From assembly GCF_002142215.1 (NCBI RefSeq), contig NZ_NAST01000009.1, forward strand, positions 32,677 through 96,676: a DNA stretch of 64,000 bases. Direction: 5' to 3'. Positions 44,000 through 53,163 of the stretch are shown here, piece by piece. The position numbers and the translations under genes are program-made. Positions within the stretch are counted from its first letter, which is position 1; every line of letters begins with the position of its first letter. The notes below the pieces were generated by a model that saw only the letters and a program-made list of their open reading frames with translations, had not been told where the DNA came from and did no database searches. The DNA comes from Gilliamella sp. N-G2 (GTDB lineage Bacteria; Pseudomonadota; Gammaproteobacteria; Enterobacterales; Orbaceae).

Positions 44000-44428
44000 A
44001 TGAGTGCATGGCTTATTTATGCATTATTATCGGCGATTACTGCTGCTTGTGTGGCTATTCTCGGTAAAATTGGTTTACAACATCTTGATGCTAATACTGC
44101 GACAGCAATCAGATCTATAGTGATGGCAGTATTCTTAGTTGGTGTTGTTGTTGTACAGGGAAAACTAAATTTAATAAATACTTTTTTTAATGATAAAAAA
44201 GCATTGCTTATTATTGCATTGAGTGGCGTTGCTGGGGCGTTATCGTGGTTATTTTACTTTATGGCAATAAAAGAAGGCAAAGTATCGCAAGTTGCCCCCA
44301 TTGATAAACTTAGTGTCGTTTTTGCGGTTATTTTTGCAGCCATCATATTTGGCGAAAAAATTTCATTTCTTTCGGCTATAGGCGTTGCCATGATAGCTGC
44401 TGGGGCAATATTAGTTGCACTATTTTAA
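44000..44428 (+). CDS. Half-size EamA/DMT-superfamily transporter
   Basis: A 142-residue inner-membrane protein with five hydrophobic segments, one EamA repeat, ending in GEKISFLSAIGVAMIAAGAILVALF. Such single-repeat members act as dimers; exported or imported solute is not predictable. Its 3' end overlaps the convergent moeA end by nine bases. Confidence 0.88.
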   Translation: MSAWLIYALLSAITAACVAILGKIGLQHLDANTATAIRSIVMAVFLVGVVVVQGKLNLINTFFNDKKALLIIALSGVAGALSWLFYFMAIKEGKVSQVAPIDKLSVVFAVIFAAIIFGEKISFLSAIGVAMIAAGAILVALF

Positions 44429-45643
44429 TAGTGTATTAAACAGCTCAACAGTTACTAGCTCTCCTTTAGTTACATTGCCTCTATCTTTTTCAAGTAAGAT
44501 AAAGCAATTAGCATGATTAAACGATTGCGTGAGATGGGAGCCTTGTTGACCAGTTGAAACAACCTCCAACTCGCCATTAGCTGAAATTTGCAATATACCT
44601 CGTTGAAAATCCAATCTACCGATACTTTTTTTCAGATTTGTTGCTGTTTTTACTTTAAGTGATAACTCAGCTTCGGTTAAATTTTGTCCAGTAAGCGCCA
44701 ATATTAATGGCTGAACCAATTGATAAAAAGTGACGAGAGTTGAAACAGGATTACCCGGCAATCCGCAAAATAACGCATTACCTATATTGCCAAAGGCAAA
44801 CGGTTTTCCTGGTTTTATGGCAATTTTCCAGAAGTTAACTTTACCCAGTTCCTCTAGTGCCATTTTAGTATAATCAGCATCCCCGACTGAAACACCGCCA
44901 CTACTAATCACTAAATCAGCTTGTTTGGATGCGGTTTCGAGTGTTTGCTTAATTTTGCTCGGATTATCGACAATAATCCCTAAATCAATAATTTCACAAT
45001 TTAATTTGTTTAATAATAATTTGAGGGTAAATCGGTTACTATCATAAATTGCACTATTATTTGCTAATGGGGTGCCAATCTCGGTTAATTCATTACCGGT
45101 GGAAAATATTGCAACTTTTAACCTTCGATATACTGTTAACTCAGCAATACCAAGTGTTGCTAAACTGGATAAGGTCGGAATAGTTAATCGAGAACCTTTT
45201 TCGACAATAACCGCACCTTGTTTAGCATCTTCACCTATATAACGAATATTACTAGCTGGTTTTATTTCCTTTAAAAATTTAATTCCTGATTCAGTTTGTT
45301 CTGCCTCTTCTTGCATTACAACGGCACTAGCTTCGTTAGGAACAGGTGCACCAGTCATAATTCGTAAGCAACTACCTTTAGGCCAATTTAGTGATGAAAT
45401 ATCGTCACCAGCATAAATTACTCCAGCTAACGGTAATAACGTCGATTGATTGATATCAGATAATCTTACAGCATAACCATCCATTGCCGAATTATTAAAG
45501 CTAGGTACATTAATTGGCGAAATAACAGGTTCAGCAGTGATTCGATCTAAGGCATCAAATAATGCTACTTTTTCCATTGCCGGTTTATGATTATTTGCTG
45601 CTTCAAGTATATTTTTTTTGGCTTGTTCAAAGGTTAATAACAT
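44420..45643 (-). CDS. moeA: Molybdopterin molybdenumtransferase
   Basis: Inserts molybdate into adenylated molybdopterin. The 407-residue protein (E. coli 411) has NNSAMDGYAVR, RIMTGAPVP, SSGGVSVGDADYTK and GLPGNPVS. The ATG at 45643 follows AAGGAG; the in-frame TTG at 45685 lies upstream of that site and is rejected. moeB is not adjacent. Confidence 0.96.
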   Translation of the reverse strand: MLLTFEQAKKNILEAANNHKPAMEKVALFDALDRITAEPVISPINVPSFNNSAMDGYAVRLSDINQSTLLPLAGVIYAGDDISSLNWPKGSCLRIMTGAPVPNEASAVVMQEEAEQTESGIKFLKEIKPASNIRYIGEDAKQGAVIVEKGSRLTIPTLSSLATLGIAELTVYRRLKVAIFSTGNELTEIGTPLANNSAIYDSNRFTLKLLLNKLNCEIIDLGIIVDNPSKIKQTLETASKQADLVISSGGVSVGDADYTKMALEELGKVNFWKIAIKPGKPFAFGNIGNALFCGLPGNPVSTLVTFYQLVQPLILALTGQNLTEAELSLKVKTATNLKKSIGRLDFQRGILQISANGELEVVSTGQQGSHLTQSFNHANCFILLEKDRGNVTKGELVTVELFNTLLK

Positions 45644-45739
45644 AAATGAAGCTCCTTGTAATCGATTGTCCGTTATATTAGGCAAGTAGTTAATAGATTG
45701 CAGATAATCTCTAATGAGTTATATAAATATATGATATAT

Positions 45740-45760
45740 GATGCCGCAATACACGGCATC
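45740..45760 (-). terminator. Hairpin downstream of ychF
   Basis: Perfect stem GATGCCG / CGGCATC with a seven-base loop just past the ychF stop. The following sequence is AT-rich without a clean T run. Confidence 0.55.
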
Positions 45761-45768
45761 AACAAAGA

Positions 45769-46860
45769 TTAAACATTAAATAAGAAATTCATAATATCAC
45801 CATCTTGCACGATATAATCTTTCCCTTCAGAACGCATTTTACCTGCTTCTTTAGCACCTTGTTCACCACCATATTTAATAAAGTCATCAAAGGCGATCGT
45901 TTGTGCTCGGATAAAGCCTTTTTCAAAATCGGTATGAATTTTACCTGCTGCTTGTGGCGCAGTATCTCCAACTGAAATTGTCCATGCCCGAACTTCCTTG
46001 ACACCAGCAGTAAAGTAAGTTTGCAGATTAAGTAAACTATAACCTGCGCGAATCACTCTATTTAAGCCTGGTTCAGTTAAGCCAAGGTCTTGCATAAATT
46101 CATCGCGATCAGCGTCATCAAGTTCAGCTAATTCAGCTTCAATAGCAGCACAGACAGGTACAACGACGGCTTTTTCTTGCTCAGCAATAGCTTTGACTTT
46201 TTCTAAATATGGATTGTTTTCAAAACCATCTTCATTAACATTAGCAATATACATTGTTGGTTTTAGGGTTAAAAAGCTTAGATATTTAATTGCATCTAAT
46301 TCTTCTTTACTAAAATCAAGTAATAATAGTTTTTTGCCTTGTTCAAGATGAGGTAAACATTTATCTAAGATTTCAAGTTCGTACTGGGCGTCTTTATCAC
46401 CACCTTTAGCACGTTTTTGTAAACGGGTAATGGCTCTTTCGCAAGCCTCAAGATCAGCTAACGCAAGTTCAGTATTAATGATTTCAATATCTTCAGCCGG
46501 ATCGATTTTACCTGCAACGTGAACAATATTTTCATTTTCAAAACAACGAACAACGTGGCCAATCGCTTCTGTTTCACGAATATTAGCTAAAAATTGGTTA
46601 CCAAGTCCTTCACCTTTAGACGCACCTTTAACTAGTCCAGCAATATCAACAAATTCCATTGTGGTTGGTAAAGTGCGTTGTGGTTTAACAATTTCCGCAA
46701 GTTGATCTAAACGCGGATCAGGCATTGGCACTACACCTGTGTTTGGTTCAATCGTACAAAACGGAAAGTTAGCAGCTTCTATTCCAGCTTTGGTTAGTGC
46801 ATTAAAAAGTGTTGATTTGCCTACATTTGGTAGTCCGACAATACCACATTTAAATCCCAT
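45769..46860 (-). CDS. ychF: Redox-regulated ATPase YchF
   Basis: 363-residue Obg-family P-loop protein: [32 protein letters not shown], and NVNED in place of the NKxD GTP-specificity motif, which explains ATP preference. A TGS domain lies at the C terminus ([26 protein letters not shown]). pth, its usual neighbour, is missing; instead the accessory island begins upstream. Confidence 0.97.
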   Translation of the reverse strand: MGFKCGIVGLPNVGKSTLFNALTKAGIEAANFPFCTIEPNTGVVPMPDPRLDQLAEIVKPQRTLPTTMEFVDIAGLVKGASKGEGLGNQFLANIRETEAIGHVVRCFENENIVHVAGKIDPAEDIEIINTELALADLEACERAITRLQKRAKGGDKDAQYELEILDKCLPHLEQGKKLLLLDFSKEELDAIKYLSFLTLKPTMYIANVNEDGFENNPYLEKVKAIAEQEKAVVVPVCAAIEAELAELDDADRDEFMQDLGLTEPGLNRVIRAGYSLLNLQTYFTAGVKEVRAWTISVGDTAPQAAGKIHTDFEKGFIRAQTIAFDDFIKYGGEQGAKEAGKMRSEGKDYIVQDGDIMNFLFNV

Positions 46861-46990
46861 ACTGTTTATTACCTTGTGTTATAAAAATCTCAAAAATAGA
46901 TGGCAATTATATACTAAATTAGGCTAATTATACTAATGTTGATACTGATATAAAATATTCAACAGTTTTTGCCGAGGCATAACTTCATTC

Positions 46991-47011
46991 AGAAGTTAAT
47001 TTCTCTAGTGG
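46991..47011. repeat. Left imperfect direct repeat of the accessory island
   Basis: AGAAGTTAATTTCTCTAGTGG matches TGAGGTTAACTTCACTAATGG at 48033-48053 at 16 of 21 positions, in the same orientation. The two copies bracket the GC-rich segment, but identity is modest. Confidence 0.3.
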
Positions 47012-47139
47012 GTTCAAGGTGTTAAAGAGCCAATGTCATTAATCGCATTATTTTAGCAAAAAATTCCCCCAGAAGCACTGTTCAGGCTATATTATTTGTT
47101 AAAGCTATTGTCGTGTCTATACCGTTATAAGAGGCGATT

Positions 47140-47832
47140 ATGTACCATGCTATTTTACCTAATCAGTATCATCACGCCGCACAGCGCTTTTTACAGCAGT
47201 TACCTGAGCTTGCTACCACAAGCCCGTTGTGCCGACGCCTTAAGCCGGTTTCATTACTCATTGACATTGCACCCTTTACGCTGGCCGCACAACCTCACAG
47301 CTTCATTGCCGCTCAGTTTGACCTGTCCCCCAGAGCAGCACGGCGACGGGATAATGTCATCCGCCAGTTGCTAGTGCTACATGAGCCCGACCTCTATCAA
47401 GCCGTTCTTAACCTTGAACAGGCCACGCCTGATGAAGTCACCCGGCAAGCATTCGCATTTAAGTCATGGCTCTCTGAGCTGCTTAGCACATCCGTCATGC
47501 CTTGCGCCTATTGTGCATCTCTCAACACCGTTCGTATCGGTCAGCGTCTTAACTTCCGCTGCAAAGCCTGCCGACGTACTTTTAACCCACTTAAGATATA
47601 TCAGCTCGATAAGCTATCTCATTGTGAGTTATGGCTACCGTTTATTGATATGTTATTACAAGGCGAGACCTGTAAAACAGTGAACCGGCAACTGGGCATT
47701 AATACCGCTACCGCTGCTAAGTGGCAACGCTATTTTCTTTGGATAATGAGCCAGCAAGGTTTTACCTTACTCGCTAACCATTGTCGAACCTTGCGACGTC
47801 GGCATTACCGGCAGACAAGGGTAAATGGCTAA
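47140..47832 (+). CDS. Zinc-ribbon/HTH protein, transposase-related (DUF746-like)
   Basis: A 230-residue protein. The middle has a four-Cys zinc ribbon (CAYC near 124-127 and CKAC near 141-144) followed by the F of RRTFNPL, and then a helix-turn-helix-like segment (CKTVNRQLGINTATAAKWQRYF, about 178-199), a combination common in IS1595/IS1-type transposases and DUF746 proteins. No DDE catalytic domain is present, so it is a DNA-binding partial or derived protein. The codons are far richer in G+C than all neighbours, which signals recent transfer. AAGAGGCG precedes the ATG. Its last 17 codons overlap the SymE-like frame. Confidence 0.7.
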   Translation: MYHAILPNQYHHAAQRFLQQLPELATTSPLCRRLKPVSLLIDIAPFTLAAQPHSFIAAQFDLSPRAARRRDNVIRQLLVLHEPDLYQAVLNLEQATPDEVTRQAFAFKSWLSELLSTSVMPCAYCASLNTVRIGQRLNFRCKACRRTFNPLKIYQLDKLSHCELWLPFIDMLLQGETCKTVNRQLGINTATAAKWQRYFLWIMSQQGFTLLANHCRTLRRRHYRQTRVNG

Positions 47833-47999
47833 ATCAGGCCGGGTTTACCACCGGTACACCGCTGATTATCCGGGGGATGCAGGGTTGTTTAGTCATCGCC
47901 ACCGAACCTAAACACCAGATGGATAACCGTAAGTTACTCGAAGAGATACAACAGACCCTGCAGCGCATCTGTGATATCACCGTTAAGCTTAATCAGTAA
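47781..47999 (+). pseudogene. SymE-like fragment
   Basis: The reading frame gives KGKWLNQAGFTTGTPLIIRGMQGCLVI, the hallmark of the SymE (AbrB-fold) toxin family. SymE proteins usually carry an N-terminal arm that includes TVGY before this; here the frame has only a TTG at 47781, lies in another frame inside the zinc-ribbon gene, and has no ribosome-binding site. It looks like a truncated symE joined to the preceding gene, though a frameshifted fusion product is possible. The G+C content matches the zinc-ribbon gene. Confidence 0.65.
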
Positions 48000-48032
48000 A
48001 ACGGATAGTCAGAATCCACCTTATCATTGAGT

Positions 48033-48053
48033 TGAGGTTAACTTCACTAATGG
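48033..48053. repeat. Right imperfect direct repeat of the accessory island
   Basis: Partner of 46991-47011 (16 of 21 identical). It lies 33 bases after the SymE frame and marks the return to AT-rich sequence. Confidence 0.3.
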
Positions 48054-48069
48054 CATGTAATGGATCAAA

Positions 48070-48402
48070 TTATATGGGTCCATTCCATGTTAGCTTATTT
48101 TTAAGTTCTACAGGAACCATAGCAAAGAGTTCTTTAATAAAACTAACTTGCTTGTCATAATTAATAGATATTTCGGTATTACAGTTCTCATAATAATATC
48201 GAGCCTGATGATTTAAAAACCAAATGTCATGCTGCTCAAATTCAGCATCAAAAATAGTAATTAATAAATTATGAACTAATTCAGCCTCATAATAACATGA
48301 TATATCTTTCGCCTTTCTAATCGAGTCTTGTGATTGCACGTTTCTTATATAAGTTAATGTTCGTCCTAACATTTCCACATATATTTCATTTTTCTTCATC
48401 AT
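48070..48402 (-). CDS. Probable immunity protein of the orphan CDI toxin
   Basis: A 110-residue, acidic, helix-rich cytoplasmic protein with no family I recognise. It starts ATGATG overlapping the toxin stop by four bases and has AAGGAA upstream, the usual toxin-immunity coupling. Position directly behind a CdiA C-terminus is the main reason for the call. Confidence 0.7.
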   Translation of the reverse strand: MMKKNEIYVEMLGRTLTYIRNVQSQDSIRKAKDISCYYEAELVHNLLITIFDAEFEQHDIWFLNHQARYYYENCNTEISINYDKQVSFIKELFAMVPVELKNKLTWNGPI

Positions 48403-49196
48403 GGTTTCCTTGTTGGTAGAGGCCGTGCATCAACAAGGACTTTATTAGTTTTATCCCATTTACCATTTTCTAATAGCTTATGGATATATGTTGCATCACC
48501 TGTAGTTTTGTATATTTCTTGAGCTGCTGCCATTCTATGATGACCTCCGGTAATATAATAATTTTCTTTACTATCAATATATCCTGCAATTTTTCCTCTT
48601 GTAGCCGTGAACTCAAAACTTCCGTTTAGCATATCGCTTTTCATTAAATCAATTTGAGCAGGATCTCTTAATCCGACTTGAGTACCTTTAATTTCGGGAA
48701 TACTCCCTTTTACAGCAATATCATCAACCTTATTAACAATATTACCGGGTTTACCTATATTTCCTAATACCTTAGATGGCGCAATTATACTCGTTAACAA
48801 TGCCGCAGTATTCTCAAGGGCTACCTGATCACCATTAGCTGCTTTAACAACATTACCTTTAATTGCGTCCCATGCCTGACCATTAATGATCGCATCCATG
48901 GCATTTCCTATGGTTTGATCTGATTTTCTCAAGTCACTCATTGCTGTGTCACAATAACTCGCCCCTACGGCGCAGCTATTCAAAGCAAGGACTGCATCAA
49001 GAACAGTATCTGCAATACCTACACCAAGATCGACTGTATCACCATAAGCAGTCAGTACACCATTGGTGATTTGCGAGATTGTATTTTCACCTACCGTTTC
49101 TCTTACCTGATCTTTCCAGTAAGTAATACTGCCTTTATGTTCGTCTCGGATATAGTCACCCGCCAAAGAGTTATTCTCAACAACAAAACTAGCGTG
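48399..49196 (-). pseudogene. Orphan CdiA C-terminal toxin module (VENN + ParB-like domain)
   Basis: A stop-free stretch starting just after a TAA at 49197-49199. It encodes the pretoxin boundary VENN (49170-49181, in VVENNSLAGDYI), a pretoxin region (about 130 residues) and a C-terminal toxin domain. In the toxin GTQVGLRDPAQIDLM and ITGGHHRMAAA resemble the core of ParB/Srx-like nucleases. The only possible starts are TTG at 49166, without ribosome-binding site, so the module lacks the secretion part of CdiA. Orphan cdiA-CT/cdiI modules of this kind occur downstream of full cdi loci; here there is none in the window. Confidence 0.8.
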
Positions 49197-49261
49197 TTAA
49201 GTTTTGGAACTGAAAATTTGTTATTTCTATCTTTATAATTAAGTATTAATTGACTTCTTGA

Positions 49262-50089
49262 CTAATTTTCCAATGATAAACCAATTTGATATAATTGATT
49301 TTTCTTCAACCCATACATCTCTGCGGTAATTGCCGCTGCTTTTTTTAATGGTAACTCTTTAATTAATAATTTTAAGGTGGTCATTACTTTGGCATCCATA
49401 GCATTATCAGTTTTGCTATGTCCTTCAACAATTAGAACAAATTCGCCTTTTTGACGATTATTATCTTCTTGTAACCAATCAATTAACTCATCTACTGGGT
49501 AGCTGACAATCGTTTCCCATGTTTTAGTGAGTTCTTTTGCTAAAACAATATGTTTATCACTGCCCCAAACTGTTTGCATATCATTTAAGGTTTCTAACAG
49601 TCGATGAGTTGATTCATAAAAAATCATTGTTCGACTCTCTTGGCAAAGATCTGTTAGATAATCTTGACGTGCTTTGGTTTTTGCTGGTAAAAAACCTTCA
49701 TAACTGAACTTATCAGAAGGTAATCCTGCAACCGATAATGCGGCAATAGCGGCACAAGCGCCCGGAATTGGTACCACATTTATATTATTTTCTCGACAGG
49801 CTTTCACTAGGTGATAACCAGGATCATTAATTAGTGGTGTGCCTGCATCTGAAATTAATGCAATTGATAAACCTGATTTTAGTTTTTCGATCAAAACTTG
49901 TGCTTTTTCTTGTTCATTGTGATCGTGTAAAGCAAAAAGTTTAGCTTTAATACCTAGATGTTGTAATAGTAGTCCACTATGTCTAGTATCTTCAGCCGCA
50001 ATAAGATCAACACTTTTAAGTGTATTAATGGCTCTTAGTGTAATATCATCTAAATTGCCAATGGGTGTTGCAACAACATATAAAGTCAT
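49262..50089 (-). CDS. rsmI: 16S rRNA 2'-O-ribose C1402 methyltransferase
   Basis: 276 residues from ATG 50089, beginning [19 protein letters not shown], followed by [28 protein letters not shown] and KTWETI, all diagnostic of RsmI. An in-frame stretch to 50191 adds 34 residues without resemblance to the family; the later ATG is preferred even though its ribosome-binding site is weak. Confidence 0.93.
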   Translation of the reverse strand: MTLYVVATPIGNLDDITLRAINTLKSVDLIAAEDTRHSGLLLQHLGIKAKLFALHDHNEQEKAQVLIEKLKSGLSIALISDAGTPLINDPGYHLVKACRENNINVVPIPGACAAIAALSVAGLPSDKFSYEGFLPAKTKARQDYLTDLCQESRTMIFYESTHRLLETLNDMQTVWGSDKHIVLAKELTKTWETIVSYPVDELIDWLQEDNNRQKGEFVLIVEGHSKTDNAMDAKVMTTLKLLIKELPLKKAAAITAEMYGLKKNQLYQIGLSLEN

Positions 50090-50461
50090 TCTATTTTTAT
50101 CACTGTAAATTTTGTAGTAAGACATTAAATATACTATACCAAACCTTGTTTTATTGTATATACTCATTACCGTGAAATTAGTGTTAATCATTATCGGCTA
50201 AAATATGGCTGAAATGCTTTTTATGCTAATGATATTTATTCGGCCGTATAACAGGATAGTTAGAATAGGAGAGTTATTTGCAAATTCTGCGAACAATTAG
50301 CCATTAAATGAGATGAATTTATAGCTTTTACTCAAGAATTGTACATTTTTGCAACTGATTTTATTGATTTACTTTATAAGTAATTAATATAATAGCTTTG
50401 TGTCTTAAAAACGATAAAATGTGCATATATAAAATAATATAAATTAATGAAAGGTGTTATT
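50090..50461. other. Divergent intergenic region between rsmI and nlpD
   Basis: AT-rich region of 372 bases. It contains a promoter for nlpD (50364-50393) and no recognisable gene. lpoA, which accompanies rsmI in E. coli, is missing. Confidence 0.6.
50364..50393 (+). promoter_or_regulatory. Sigma-70-type promoter of nlpD
   Basis: TTGATT at 50364-50369, an 18-base spacer and a perfect TATAAT at 50388-50393. It lies 68 bases upstream of the GTG start. Confidence 0.65.
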
Positions 50462-51514
50462 GTGAAAAAAATACTCACATTAAGTTGTTTTAGTTTGATG
50501 ATTGCAGCATGTACACAAACTAATCCAGCTGAAATTGACGATATTTCTGATTCTTCAAGTTCTTCTACTTCATCGGTTTATTCTAAGCCTCCGACAAATA
50601 TTTCTACAGGTAATCGCTCTTCTTCAATAAATTATTCATCACAGGTGCCAGCATCTGGCTCAACAGTAACATCCAATAGCAATAAACAAGATGTAATTAC
50701 ATCTAATGAGCGCATTGTTTATAATCGTAATTATAATGATATTCCGAAAGGAGGTTATCAAGGTAATACTTATACAGTAAAAAGAGGTGATACACTTTTT
50801 TATATTGCTTGGGTTACCGGCAATGATTATCGTGCCTTAGCTGCTAAAAATAATATAAGAGAACCATTCGCAGTTAATGTTGGTCAAGTGCTTGATGTCA
50901 GTGGAGGTACAACTATTGTTGAAACTAAAAAAACAACTTCAACTACGCAAGCCATTGCATCTAATAATCACAATGTTGAATCAGCTACAAATAACACGAT
51001 CAGGACTAAGCCAGTTGTAACAACAGTTACAACTACAACTACTACAACATCTGGTAAAAATCAGCCAACTAATACGATTGAAACTACTGAAACTGTAACC
51101 GAACCGGTCGATTCATCAGTGCCAACAACTTTACCAACTACTTCGAACGTTTCTAATATTATATGGCAATGGCCAGCTCAAGGTAAGATCATTGAAAAAT
51201 TTTCAAATTCTAGTAAAGGAATTGATATCTCAGGTACTTTAGGTTCCAAAGTTGTTGCGGCTGCTAATGGGCGCGTGGTTTATTCTGGTAATGCATTACC
51301 CGGTTATGGTAACTTAATTATTATAAAACACAATGATGACTATTTAACAGCATATGCACATAATCAAACAATTTTAGTTAAAGAACAACAAAATGTTCGA
51401 GCAGGCGAACAAATTGCGACTATGGGAGCAACTGGGACATCATCAGTGCGATTACATTTTGAAATTCGTTATAAAGCACAATCAGTTGATCCATTAAAAT
51501 ACTTATCGAAATAG
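50462..51514 (+). CDS. nlpD: NlpD, LysM/M23 lipoprotein activator of amidase
   Basis: Activates the cell-splitting amidase AmiC at the septum in E. coli. A lipoprotein signal ends MIAAC, a Ser/Thr-rich linker follows, then a LysM domain (YTVKRGDTLFYIAW) and a C-terminal M23 domain. The domain has the degenerate active site of NlpD (KGIDIS in place of HxGxD), so it is not itself a peptidase. The GTG at 50462 with AAAGG upstream is preferred over ATG 50447, which has no such site. In E. coli rpoS follows; here gpmA does. Confidence 0.92.
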   Translation: MKKILTLSCFSLMIAACTQTNPAEIDDISDSSSSSTSSVYSKPPTNISTGNRSSSINYSSQVPASGSTVTSNSNKQDVITSNERIVYNRNYNDIPKGGYQGNTYTVKRGDTLFYIAWVTGNDYRALAAKNNIREPFAVNVGQVLDVSGGTTIVETKKTTSTTQAIASNNHNVESATNNTIRTKPVVTTVTTTTTTTSGKNQPTNTIETTETVTEPVDSSVPTTLPTTSNVSNIIWQWPAQGKIIEKFSNSSKGIDISGTLGSKVVAAANGRVVYSGNALPGYGNLIIIKHNDDYLTAYAHNQTILVKEQQNVRAGEQIATMGATGTSSVRLHFEIRYKAQSVDPLKYLSK

Positions 51515-51648
51515 TTGATATTTTAAATAAAGGTGGAAAACTAGCTTATTATAATAAGCTAATGATAAATGCACCAATTAATTATATGTTTTAGTGCAAA
51601 CCAATTTGATTTAACCATTTTATTTTACGTAACTAAGGAGTTATATTC

Positions 51649-52401
51649 ATGGCAGTAAAAAAATTAGTTCTTATTCGTCACGGAGAAAGCGTTTGGAATC
51701 AAGAAAACCGTTTTTGTGGTTGGACTGATGTTGATTTATCTGACAAAGGTAATAAAGAAGCATCAGAAGCTGGTCAATTATTAAAACAAGAAGGTTTCAA
51801 ATTTGATTATGCTTATACTTCTGTTTTAAAACGTGCAATTCATACATTATGGCACGTTTTAGATGCAGTTGATCAAGCGTGGTTACCGGTTGAAAAAAGC
51901 TGGAAATTAAATGAACGTCATTATGGAGCACTGCAAGGTCTAAATAAAGCTGAAACTGCTGCTAAATATGGTGATGAGCAAGTTAAATTATGGCGCCGCG
52001 GTTTTGCAATTACTCCACCTGCTCTTGAAAAATCAGATGAACGTTTCCCTGGACATGATTCACGTTATAGCAAATTACCAGAATCTGAATTACCTTTAAC
52101 TGAAAGTTTAGCATTAACAATTAAACGTGTACTTCCTTACTGGGAATCAACTATTGCGCCACGTGTTGCTAAAGGTGAACGTGTAATTATTGCTGCTCAC
52201 GGCAACTCACTTCGTGCGCTAGTTAAGCATTTAGATAACATCAGTGATGATGACATTATCGATCTAAATATCCCAACAGGTGTGCCACTCGTTTATGAAT
52301 TTGATGACAACATGAAAGTTGTTAAACACTACTACTTAGGTAATGCTGATGAAATCGCCGCTAAACAAGCAGCGGTAGCGAACCAAGGTAAAGCAAAATA
52401 G
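51649..52401 (+). CDS. gpmA: 2,3-bisphosphoglycerate-dependent phosphoglycerate mutase
   Basis: Glycolytic interconversion of 3- and 2-phosphoglycerate. 250 residues with the RHGES motif (His11), [12 protein letters not shown] and [15 protein letters not shown] (second His). AAGGAG precedes the ATG. This is the true cytoplasmic enzyme, distinct from the two exported paralogues near the left end. Confidence 0.98.
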   Translation: MAVKKLVLIRHGESVWNQENRFCGWTDVDLSDKGNKEASEAGQLLKQEGFKFDYAYTSVLKRAIHTLWHVLDAVDQAWLPVEKSWKLNERHYGALQGLNKAETAAKYGDEQVKLWRRGFAITPPALEKSDERFPGHDSRYSKLPESELPLTESLALTIKRVLPYWESTIAPRVAKGERVIIAAHGNSLRALVKHLDNISDDDIIDLNIPTGVPLVYEFDDNMKVVKHYYLGNADEIAAKQAAVANQGKAK

Positions 52402-52415
52402 TATTAATTAATCTA

Positions 52416-52446
52416 AAGGGTAAGTTGAATAACTTACCTTTTATTT
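52416..52446 (+). terminator. gpmA terminator
   Basis: Stem GGTAAGTT / AACTTACC with GAAT loop, followed by TTTTATTT. Confidence 0.88.
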
Positions 52447-52489
52447 CCTAACACAGGGAATAAATATTTAACTTTTTGAGACGCTAATT

Positions 52490-53068
52490 TTGTCGAAAAT
52501 TTATTATATTTATGGCGTAATGAACGCTGGAAAATCTACCGAATTACTGCAAATCGACCATAACTACTTAAGTAATAATATGCAAACATTATTGCTTAAA
52601 TCTTCGGTTGATACTCGAGATTCTGCTGTTGAAATTGTATCTCGGCTAGGCTTACGTAAAAAAGCATTACAACTTGACGATAGTACAGTGGATGGCATAA
52701 TTGAGCACATCAAACAAAATAATTACGCTTGTATTTTAATTGATGAAAGTCAGTTCTTATCATCTAACACCATCTGGAAATTATCTGATGTTTGTGATGA
52801 ATACAGTGTTCCTATGATGTTTTTTGGTTTAAAAACAGATTACATGGGGCATTTATTTGAAGGTTCGAAAACTCTATTAGAAATTGCTGATAATTATAGA
52901 GAACTTAAAACGGTTTGCTGGTGTGGTAAAAAAGCCACCATGATTCTTTTAGAAGGAGAAAATGGGCAAATAATTAAATTTGGAAATTCGATACATATAG
53001 GTGATAGTGAGTATCATTCCGTTTGTCGAAAACACTGGAAAGCTGGACAGGTAAGACCAAATCATTAA
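52490..53068 (+). CDS. tdk: Thymidine kinase
   Basis: Salvages thymidine to dTMP. The 192-residue type II kinase has the P-loop GVMNAGKST (9-17), DESQF and the zinc-site Cys in TVCWCGKK and VCRKH. It starts TTG at 52490, as no ATG gives a conserved N terminus (SKIYYIYGVMNAG); GAGA upstream is a weak ribosome-binding site. Confidence 0.95.
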   Translation: MSKIYYIYGVMNAGKSTELLQIDHNYLSNNMQTLLLKSSVDTRDSAVEIVSRLGLRKKALQLDDSTVDGIIEHIKQNNYACILIDESQFLSSNTIWKLSDVCDEYSVPMMFFGLKTDYMGHLFEGSKTLLEIADNYRELKTVCWCGKKATMILLEGENGQIIKFGNSIHIGDSEYHSVCRKHWKAGQVRPNH

Positions 53069-53163
53069 GTTTACTTGTGCATTTGGATAAATATTATACT
53101 ATTAAAAAATAATGTTTATACTTGGTGTACAAAAATTTTAAATTATTGCAAGGAACTTATCTC

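Noticed and set aside
47096..47374. Overlapping 92-residue plus-strand frame in the GC-rich cassette
   Set aside because: Out of frame with the zinc-ribbon gene, no ribosome-binding site, and low-complexity content.
47140..47832. Intact insertion sequence
   Set aside because: No DDE domain, no convincing terminal inverted repeats, and only modest direct repeats.
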